This document shows positions 1 through 5,547 of a stretch of DNA of 6,965 nt, piece by piece. The DNA is from an uncultured bacterium (lineage in GTDB: Bacteria > Bacteroidota > Bacteroidia > Chitinophagales > CAIOSU01). Each line of letters opens with the position of its first letter. Within the stretch, counting starts at the first letter, position 1. The stretch lies in the NCBI GenBank assembly GCA_903861055.1, contig CAIOSU010000464.1:1-6965 (forward strand). Direction: 5' to 3'. Below the pieces are notes generated by a model. That model was not told the origin of the DNA, did no database searches, and worked only from the letters and a program-made list of their open reading frames with translations. A program made the position numbers and the translations under genes.

Positions 1-1373
1 ATGCCAATTATTGAAACGAGCGCTAATTTAATTTTCCAATCGATGGGAAGGTAAACCGAAGCTTGACACATGGCAAACACTGCAGCAGCCAATAAGGCTA
101 TACGTGTAAAATCGCCTACCGAGAAGGGTTCTTTTAAATACTTATGCCCATAATATATCAAACCTACAGAAGATAAGATTTGAGTAACGATACTGGCCCA
201 AGTAGCACCCAAGGCCTCATATTCAGGAATCAACAACAAGTTAAGCCCGATATTGAGCAGCATAGTAATAAAAGTGATGATATTGATGATGCGCAGCTGC
301 CCACCGGCCAATAACAAGGTGCCGTAAATGTAAACTGCACTAACGCCCGGAAACGCCCAAAACAGTATGCGCAGCACATCGCTCCAATAAGGGGTACTTT
401 GCGTGTATAGGGATGATATCAAAGGCTCAGCGTAAAACATAAGTATAATGGCCACCATAACAGCTCCACCTACCAGTATTCTAAATGAAAACGAAAGAAG
501 CTCAATCGTGCTTTCTTCCTTTTTGAGCATCCTAGAGAAAAGGGGCAACAACAAACCGGCAAACAATAGCCCGATGATATTGGCCGCATCCAACAAGCGA
601 TAGCACGCTGCATATACACCTGCTTGGTATGCGCCTGTTTCAGGTAGCATGCGCTCTATCATTACCCCATCAATACGGTAATAAATGCTCATGAATATGC
701 CAAAAAGGGCATAAGGAAAGGTTTCTTTGAGCATTTGCCAAATGGTGTCCCAATCGCTTTTGAAATGGATTTTGCCCGAGTAAAACAACACCGCCCCACC
801 TGCTAGCAACACCGTTAAAGCCAATGAGGTGGTTTGGGCATAAATAAACCACATTATCTGAAACGGCCCTAGTATAACATCCCCAAATAATAGCACCGCT
901 AAGAAAACCGAAAGCAGTAACTTGTCGGCTACCGATACTAAGCTATCTACCCTAAAGTGGTGCATGCCTGATAGATTGGAACGTAAAAACAGCAACATGC
1001 TCAAGAGGAACTGATTGACAATAAGCCAGCCCAACATTTGCATTTGAAAGGGCGAAAAGCCTACCATATCGCCACCAACATAACTTAGGATGCCATAACC
1101 AATGGCCAATAGAAGTTTTAGTATAAATAAAGCGGGCAGGTACTTGTAAAGGTGGCCTTCGTCTTGCGCAACCGAGCGGTTGTTGAAGTTATTGATGCCC
1201 AAATCTAAGAAAACCTGAAAGAGATAACTGAAGTTGAACACCGCGAAAAACATACCATATTCCTCAGGGCCAACTGCGTTCTGCACCTGTATATCAAGCA
1301 AAATATACAACGGCTTAATAAGGATATTAAGCAACAGCAAAATAGCTAGGTTAACAACAAAACTGCGGTTCAT
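1..1373 (-). CDS. Polysaccharide flippase, Wzx/MATE-like membrane protein (3' end cut by window edge)
   Basis: Reading the minus strand from ATG at 1373 gives 457 codons with no stop before the window edge, so the C-terminus is missing. The product is very hydrophobic, with about 12-14 likely membrane spans alternating with short charged loops. It has the layout of the polysaccharide biosynthesis (Wzx-type) flippases: an N-terminal GPEEYG followed by FNFSYLF and DLGI (residues 35-60), a central YYRIDGVMIERML...GVYAACYRLLDA block (231-264), and a late NIGLNLLLIPEYEALGATWAS block (374-394). Such proteins move lipid-linked glycan units across the inner membrane for O-antigen, capsule or exopolysaccharide assembly. 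Family members are usually 400-500 residues, so little is likely missing. The start is the only in-frame ATG after the upstream stop TAG near position 1436. The divergent glycosyltransferase next door supports the role; the transported glycan cannot be inferred. Confidence 0.93.
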   Translation of the reverse strand, partial: MNRSFVVNLAILLLLNILIKPLYILLDIQVQNAVGPEEYGMFFAVFNFSYLFQVFLDLGINNFNNRSVAQDEGHLYKYLPALFILKLLLAIGYGILSYVGGDMVGFSPFQMQMLGWLIVNQFLLSMLLFLRSNLSGMHHFRVDSLVSVADKLLLSVFLAVLLFGDVILGPFQIMWFIYAQTTSLALTVLLAGGAVLFYSGKIHFKSDWDTIWQMLKETFPYALFGIFMSIYYRIDGVMIERMLPETGAYQAGVYAACYRLLDAANIIGLLFAGLLLPLFSRMLKKEESTIELLSFSFRILVGGAVMVAIILMFYAEPLISSLYTQSTPYWSDVLRILFWAFPGVSAVYIYGTLLLAGGQLRIINIITFITMLLNIGLNLLLIPEYEALGATWASIVTQILSSVGLIYYGHKYLKEPFSVGDFTRIALLAAAVFAMCQASVYLPIDWKIKLALVSIIG

Positions 1374-1411
1374 GAAGGCCGGTAACGGGGTTGAAACATT
1401 GGTTGGCTGTA

Positions 1412-1443
1412 CAAATTTAGAACATAGCTTAAACTACCTACAA
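1412..1443 (-). promoter_or_regulatory. Candidate Bacteroidota-type promoter for the flippase gene
   Basis: On the minus strand TAAATTTG (1419-1412) matches the Bacteroidota -7 consensus TAnnTTTG exactly. A TTG (1443-1441) lies 21 bases upstream of it, inside the 17-23 spacing I recall for the -33 element. Transcription would begin near 1405, giving a leader of about 30 bases before ATG at 1373. The whole 1374-1489 gap between the divergent genes is AT-rich. I could not find an equally good promoter pointing toward the glycosyltransferase: TATTATTG at 1475-1482 has one mismatch and no TTG at the right distance. Confidence 0.55.
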
Positions 1444-1489
1444 TTATCAGCCTGTTAGTATTGGCAAAATTAGCTATTATTGTCCATAC

Positions 1490-2611
1490 ATGAAGATAGC
1501 CGTAAACACCCGCTTCTTGCTAAAGGGAAAACTGGAAGGTATTGGTGTGTTTACGCACGAAAGCTTGCAACGCATTACCCGTGCGCACCCCGAGCATGAG
1601 TTCATCTTCATTTTCGATAGGCCCTACCACCCTTCGTTCATTTATTCAAGCAACATAATACCTGTTGTTATTCCGCCACCCGCACGGCACCCATTGCTTT
1701 GGTATCTATGGTTTGAGTGGGCCTTGCCCATAGTGTTGCGCAAATACAAACCAGATGTTTTGCTCTCGCCTGATGGGTATTTATCCCTTTCAAGCAATGT
1801 GCCAACACTGCTGGTATTGCACGATTTGGCCTTTGAACATTACCCTGAGTATGTGCCGGGGTTGGTGGGTAAATATTACAAGCATTATACCCCCAAGTTT
1901 GCGCAACACGCCCAGCGCATTGCCACTGTATCGGAGTATACCAAACGGGATGTGATGCAACTGTACGACATTGCACCTGCCAAAATAGATGTGGTGTACA
2001 ATGGCATTAAAGACGTGTACAAACCACTTACTACCGATGCGCAGCAGGCAGTAAGAAATGAATATACTAATGGTGCTTCATATCTGGTATATGTGGGTTC
2101 CATTCACCCACGTAAAAATATGGTACGGTTATTTCAAGCATTCGATGCTTATAAAAAACAAACTGCTAGCCCCGATAAGCTGGTAATAATAGGTGCCAAA
2201 GGCTGGCAATATGGCGACATAATGGCCGCCTACAATGCAATGGCTCACAAAGCCGATGTGATTTTCTTGGGCCATTTGGAAGCTGAGCAAGTAGCATGCT
2301 TGGTAGCATCGGCAAGAGCAATGGCTTATGTCTCCATTTTTGAAGGCTTTGGCATACCTATAGTGGAGGCTTTTGCCAGCGGCACGCCTGTAATAACCAG
2401 CAACACTAGCAGCATGCCCGAAGTGGCAGGTGATGCTGCCCTTCTTGTTGACCCTACTTCGGTTGAGGAAATAACCGCTGCCATGTGCCAACTATACCAA
2501 CAGCCCGAAACAGCAGAAGCCCTCAGGCAGAGGGCTTCTGTGCAGTTACAAAAATTTAGTTGGGAACAAACCGCCCAAAAGCTGTGGGCCAGTTTGATGA
2601 AAACGGTTTGA
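1490..2611 (+). CDS. GT-B fold glycosyltransferase (family GT4, group 1)
   Basis: This 373-residue protein has the normal full length for a retaining GT4 glycosyltransferase, which transfers a sugar from a nucleotide-sugar to a growing glycan at the cytoplasmic side of the inner membrane. The N-terminal acceptor domain opens with MKIAVNTRFL and a glycine loop GIGVFTHE (residues 17-24). HDLAFEHYPEYVP (111-123) and RIATVSEYTKRDV (143-155) are typical of mannosyl- or rhamnosyltransferase-like members. The C-terminal donor domain starts near 197 with LVYVGSIHPRKN (199-210), whose Arg208 and Lys209 fit the donor-phosphate binding site. The EX7E signature is present as E285 and E293 in FEGFGIPIVEAFASGTPVI. 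The gene starts 8 bases after a weak TATTATTG box, with no Shine-Dalgarno sequence. It diverges from a polysaccharide flippase, which suggests a surface-polysaccharide locus. Sugar and acceptor specificity cannot be read from the sequence. Confidence 0.95.
   Translation: MKIAVNTRFLLKGKLEGIGVFTHESLQRITRAHPEHEFIFIFDRPYHPSFIYSSNIIPVVIPPPARHPLLWYLWFEWALPIVLRKYKPDVLLSPDGYLSLSSNVPTLLVLHDLAFEHYPEYVPGLVGKYYKHYTPKFAQHAQRIATVSEYTKRDVMQLYDIAPAKIDVVYNGIKDVYKPLTTDAQQAVRNEYTNGASYLVYVGSIHPRKNMVRLFQAFDAYKKQTASPDKLVIIGAKGWQYGDIMAAYNAMAHKADVIFLGHLEAEQVACLVASARAMAYVSIFEGFGIPIVEAFASGTPVITSNTSSMPEVAGDAALLVDPTSVEEITAAMCQLYQQPETAEALRQRASVQLQKFSWEQTAQKLWASLMKTV
2514..2540. other. Perfect 11-bp inverted repeat inside the 3' end of the glycosyltransferase gene
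   Basis: CAGAAGCCCTC (2514-2524) and its exact reverse complement GAGGGCTTCTG (2530-2540) flank a 5-base loop (2525-2529). The stem is GC-rich and ends about 70 bases before the stop of the glycosyltransferase. No T-run follows on either strand, so it is not a canonical intrinsic terminator. Because the two convergent stops are only 3 bases apart, any 3'-end structure would have to lie inside coding sequence, and this is the strongest hairpin I noticed there. It may equally be incidental. Confidence 0.5.
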
Positions 2612-2614
2612 TAC

Positions 2615-4288
2615 TCATAACGGCTTTACGGGCATCAACACATCCGCAGGAATAATTTGCTTAGGGATACCTGGGCCGCGGTAATAGCAATTGAGCCAAT
2701 AACCGCCACCGCCATTAAACCACTCAATACGAATAGGGTGCCAGCCAGGGCTAAGGTCGGTTTTGCCGCTGCGTTCACGGGTGCCGTGGTCACCGTCATT
2801 GTCTACTATCAACTCATCGCCTACAAACAGCTTGCTACCGTCATCGGAGTTGGTATAAAAGCGATATTCACCCAAAGTATCAATTTTGATAAAACCTTGA
2901 AAAACATAAGCAAATGTTTGCTCGCGGTGCCCCTGCACTTGGTCGTGGCTTGGCTCAATGGCGGTGCCAATGCGCACAGGTTTAAAACTTTTAAACGAAG
3001 GTAAGTACATCCACCCTTCCCCTTCATAATAGCTATACTTCAAGCCACTTTTCGTTTTTCTATCGGCAACCCTGAAATAGGCTATGTAAGATTGGCTGCC
3101 AACGTCATTTTTATATGTTTTGGCCTTTACAACAGCGGTATGTGACAAAGGAAACGGTGCTTCATATTTAGTTGAGGTTTCAGTTGGCTCGCTGCCATCT
3201 AGCGTATAATAAGTAATTCCATCCTTTTCCATTGTTTCAATCCTTACTTCCGGAACAGAATCAATGAACAAACCTCCTGCCGCTTTATGCCCTTCACGCT
3301 TCGGATATATCACGGGTGTGGCAAGCGCTTCGTTGGCCACGACGGTTTCACCATCTGGTAAGTTATATCCCTCAAAGGCAGTTTTTACTGGGCGACCAAT
3401 ACATGCATTTGGCAGCTCAATGCCCAAAGCAAACGCAACGGTAGCTGCATTGTCGTATGTATAAACTGGGTGCGGAATTTTGTATCCTTTTTTAACGCCT
3501 GGTCCACTCAAAATAAATGGAATCAAAATCTCATCAGGAGTTTCGCCACCATGTCCAGTACCTATGCCCCCGTGGTCGGATGTTACCAAAAATACAGTTT
3601 GCTCAAATATACCCGCATCTTTGGTCGCTTGTATAATTTGCCCAATAAGGCTGTCGGCCCTTGCCACAGCTTGGTAATACTCTGGTGTGCCGTGCCCTGC
3701 GCCATGCCCTGCGCCATCAACGTGGTCAAGATGAACAAACAAGAATTTTGGCTTTTTATCTTTTATATATCTACCCGCTTCATCAGTAGTACCTTGTTCG
3801 CTATCTATGTGCTTATCATAGTTTACGGCACTTTTCTCAAACAGCCTTCCAAATCCATCCCAATGGTATATCGCCCCGGTTTCGGCTGTAGGCAGTTGCT
3901 TTCTAATGGCATCAAAAATGGTTGGGAAAATATCCTCAGTACCAGTAACCACTGGAGGCAATACATAATCATCGCGCTCCCAGTTATTGCTGGTTACTCC
4001 ATGCTGTTCAGGCCCAGCAGCCATAAGCATACTGGCCCAGTTGGTGCTGCTACTGGTTGGCAATACGGCCCTGGCCGTAAGGGTATATGCCCCATTTTGC
4101 ATCATCCAGTCTAAATTGGGTGTTGGGGCATTGTTAATGCCGTCTGGGCTCATGCCATCTATTCCAATAACTATAAAATGGGCGGTTGGGGTGTGTTGCT
4201 CTGCCAATGTTTGTTGGGCAGGTTGGCAAGCAAGGGTGCACAATAGCAACAAGGCTAAGGCATAGTAATATAGGTTAGCAGTGGTCAT
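2615..4288 (-). CDS. Phosphodiesterase/alkaline phosphatase superfamily lipoprotein with chitobiase-C and PA14 domains
   Basis: A 557-residue exported enzyme. A hydrophobic leader ending LLLLCTLAC suggests lipoprotein processing at Cys21, although Thr at -3 is not a textbook lipobox residue. Residues 36-305 form a type I phosphodiesterase / nucleotide pyrophosphatase domain with what looks like a full metal and nucleophile set: Asp44 (IGIDGM), the PTSSSTN loop at 77-83 with Ser80 at the usual Thr/Ser nucleophile position, Asp191 and His195 (DGAGH), Asp238 and His239 (SDHGG) and His246 (GTGHGG). Residues about 345-406 resemble the chitobiase/beta-hexosaminidase C-terminal module (YYTLDGSEPTETSTKYEAPF). 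Residues about 412-548 are a PA14 domain (GEYRFYTNSDDGSKLFVGDE, then WHPIRIEWFNGGGG), often carbohydrate-binding. Expected activity is phosphoester hydrolysis at the cell envelope; the substrate is unknown. The residues just after Cys21 (QPAQQ) lack an acidic surface-export signal, so a periplasm-facing anchor is possible. The stop is 3 bases from the convergent glycosyltransferase stop. Confidence 0.93.
   Translation of the reverse strand: MTTANLYYYALALLLLCTLACQPAQQTLAEQHTPTAHFIVIGIDGMSPDGINNAPTPNLDWMMQNGAYTLTARAVLPTSSSTNWASMLMAAGPEQHGVTSNNWERDDYVLPPVVTGTEDIFPTIFDAIRKQLPTAETGAIYHWDGFGRLFEKSAVNYDKHIDSEQGTTDEAGRYIKDKKPKFLFVHLDHVDGAGHGAGHGTPEYYQAVARADSLIGQIIQATKDAGIFEQTVFLVTSDHGGIGTGHGGETPDEILIPFILSGPGVKKGYKIPHPVYTYDNAATVAFALGIELPNACIGRPVKTAFEGYNLPDGETVVANEALATPVIYPKREGHKAAGGLFIDSVPEVRIETMEKDGITYYTLDGSEPTETSTKYEAPFPLSHTAVVKAKTYKNDVGSQSYIAYFRVADRKTKSGLKYSYYEGEGWMYLPSFKSFKPVRIGTAIEPSHDQVQGHREQTFAYVFQGFIKIDTLGEYRFYTNSDDGSKLFVGDELIVDNDGDHGTRERSGKTDLSPGWHPIRIEWFNGGGGYWLNCYYRGPGIPKQIIPADVLMPVKPL
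3694..3717. repeat. Perfect 12-bp tandem duplication inside the phosphodiesterase metal-binding motif
   Basis: GCCCTGCGCCAT occurs twice head to tail (3694-3705 and 3706-3717). On the minus strand it encodes two consecutive GAGH tetrapeptides at residues 192-199, directly after metal ligand Asp191. Spacing from Asp191 to the following GTPEYY agrees with the family pattern as I recall it, so this looks like sequence convergence within a Gly/His-rich motif and not an insertion. Confidence 0.8.
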
Positions 4289-4306
4289 AAACGAGTTAGT
4301 TGCCCT

Positions 4307-4340
4307 TAAACATACTACATCTCATAACTTATAATGCAAA
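4307..4340 (-). promoter_or_regulatory. Possible promoter for the phosphodiesterase gene
   Basis: In the 75-base gap between RidA and the phosphodiesterase, the minus strand carries TTTG (4340-4337), then 22 bases, then TATGTTTA (4314-4307), one mismatch from the Bacteroidota -7 consensus TAnnTTTG. This would give a short leader before ATG at 4288 and allow expression independent of RidA. Support is weak because the region is AT-rich and such matches arise by chance. Confidence 0.3.
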
Positions 4341-4363
4341 ACCCTTAAAATTTAACAATGGCT

Positions 4364-4762
4364 TTAAACTATCTTCGAACTTTTAACCGCGATTACCGAA
4401 ATCTCCACATTCACGCTTTTAGGCAAACGAGCTACCTGCACAGTTTCGCGGGCGGGCGGGGCTTCGCCGCTAAAATAACGACCATAAACCTCGTTCACCA
4501 GCGGAAAATCGTCCATGTTGCTCAGGAAAATTGAGGCCTTTACTACATCGTTCAAAGTATAGCCGGCAGCCTCAACCACAGCTTTTACGTTTTCCATTAC
4601 TTGCTCGGTTTCGGCTCGTATTTCTTCAATAAGCAAAGCGCCGCTCTCTGGCACAATAGCTATCTGTCCTGAGGTGTATAGCACGCCATTGGCCACTATG
4701 GCCTGGCTATATGGGCCAATGGGTGCAGGCGCATTGGCGGTATGGATAACTGTTTTCGACAT
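4364..4762 (-). CDS. ridA: RidA family reactive intermediate (enamine/imine) deaminase
   Basis: From the ATG at 4762 the product is 132 residues and begins MSKTVIHTANAPAPIGPYSQ, the standard RidA (YjgF/YER057c/UK114) N-terminus. RidA trimers in the cytosol hydrolyse reactive 2-aminoacrylate and related imines released by PLP enzymes, protecting those enzymes from damage. The start at 4762 is preferred over an in-frame ATG at 4792, which would add ten residues (MLKINKTFVI) not usual in the family. With this start the substrate-binding arginine of PPARETVQ falls at Arg105 and the glutamate of VNVEIS at Glu120, the same numbers as in E. coli RidA. Other family marks are YTSGQI (29-34) and the VEAAGYTLNDVVKASIFL block (63-80). 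The gene is upstream of the phosphodiesterase on the same strand, 75 bases away, so cotranscription is possible. It diverges from the dehydrogenase-like gene across 49 bases. Confidence 0.96.
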   Translation of the reverse strand: MSKTVIHTANAPAPIGPYSQAIVANGVLYTSGQIAIVPESGALLIEEIRAETEQVMENVKAVVEAAGYTLNDVVKASIFLSNMDDFPLVNEVYGRYFSGEAPPARETVQVARLPKSVNVEISVIAVKSSKIV

Positions 4763-4811
4763 TATCACAAAGGTTTTGTTAATTTTAAGCAATCCCTAAA
4801 GATAACGAACT
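4763..4811. promoter_or_regulatory. Short divergent intergenic region between ridA and the dehydrogenase-like gene
   Basis: Both genes must be transcribed from within this 49-base AT-rich gap or from inside the neighbouring coding sequence. I find only partial matches to TAnnTTTG here (AACCTTTG on the minus strand just before the ridA ATG, and TAAAGATA on the plus strand), so promoter positions are not assigned. The closeness implies overlapping control regions. Confidence 0.4.
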
Positions 4812-5507
4812 ATGGAAATATTGGTATTAGGCGACAAAAGGCGTGCCACCGAACTGATGCAGCGCATCCCTAAAGAACACCAAGTAACCCATAGCACTAA
4901 GGTAAACGATGCTTCGCTGCCGAAGTACAATATCATTTTCGACCTGAACTTTGACGATGACAGCAACAACCTGCAATACTACAGCTACCTGCGCAATAAA
5001 GTGATTATTGTAGGTGCGGTAAAAACGCAATTGGCCGAAGCTGTTTTCAATTTTCATGGCGAAGTAAGGTGCCACCTAATTGGCATGAACACCTTGCCCA
5101 CTTTTATCGATAGGGATTTAATGGAAGTAAGCCTTTTGGACAACGATAACCTGCCCCTACTAGAAACCCTCTCACAAACCCTAAACTGGCCCTATAAACT
5201 GGTACAAGACCGTGTTGGAATGGTTACTCCAAGGGTTATTTTTATGATAGTAAATGAAGCGTGCTACACTTTGCAAGAAGGCACCGCCAATATTAAGGAT
5301 ATAGACCTAGCCATGAAACTGGGCACCAACTACCCATACGGGCCGTTTGAATGGGCCGACCATATTGGCATTAAAGAGGTTTACCAAACCCTCACCGCTG
5401 TTTACGAGGATACCAAAGATGAGCGCTACAAAATTTGCCCTTTACTAAAACGGCAATACCTGCGCAACCAGCCTTTCTACGCCGCAGAAACTACAAAGGG
5501 CAGCTAA
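4812..5507 (+). CDS. 3-hydroxyacyl-CoA dehydrogenase C-terminal domain protein, reduced N-terminal domain
   Basis: A 231-residue protein whose second half (about 130-225) clearly belongs to the 3-hydroxyacyl-CoA dehydrogenase C-terminal family: DRVGMVTPRVIFMIVNEACY (133-152), IDLAMKLGTNYPYGPFEWAD (164-183) and IGIKEVY (185-191). Active two-domain enzymes oxidise (S)-3-hydroxyacyl-CoA with NAD in fatty-acid degradation or butanoate metabolism and are usually about 280-310 residues. Here the N-terminal half is shortened. ILVLGDKRRATEL (3-15) sits where the GxGxxG NAD-binding loop should be, but only one glycine is present. The segment around GMNTLP (91-96) replaces the usual HFFNP catalytic stretch, and Pro140 lies where many relatives have the Asn of an NR pair. 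So the fold family is sure, but ordinary dehydrogenase activity is doubtful. Related short forms may be common in Bacteroidota; I cannot check. No operon partner is visible on its strand. Confidence 0.88.
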   Translation: MEILVLGDKRRATELMQRIPKEHQVTHSTKVNDASLPKYNIIFDLNFDDDSNNLQYYSYLRNKVIIVGAVKTQLAEAVFNFHGEVRCHLIGMNTLPTFIDRDLMEVSLLDNDNLPLLETLSQTLNWPYKLVQDRVGMVTPRVIFMIVNEACYTLQEGTANIKDIDLAMKLGTNYPYGPFEWADHIGIKEVYQTLTAVYEDTKDERYKICPLLKRQYLRNQPFYAAETTKGS

Positions 5508-5547
5508 AAGCCACCCCTTATATCATCTGATTTCAATGTATTGTCTC

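Noticed and set aside
670..852. Open frame of 60 codons on the minus strand
   Set aside because: It is a shifted frame inside the flippase gene, whose correct frame is open throughout 1-1373.
1234..1458. Open frame of 74 codons on the plus strand before the glycosyltransferase
   Set aside because: It is antisense to the flippase start and its promoter region and has no recognisable protein features.
2129..2491. Open frame of 120 codons on the minus strand
   Set aside because: It is antisense to the donor-binding domain of the glycosyltransferase, which carries the EX7E motif in the plus frame.
3470..4114. Open frame of 214 codons on the plus strand
   Set aside because: It lies wholly antisense to the phosphodiesterase domain, whose motifs are clear on the minus strand, and its product shows no family resemblance.
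5496..5520. Possible terminator hairpin (AAGGG ... CCCTT) across the dehydrogenase-like gene stop
   Set aside because: Only five base pairs are continuous, the interior has mismatches and no T-run follows, so it is not distinguishable from chance.
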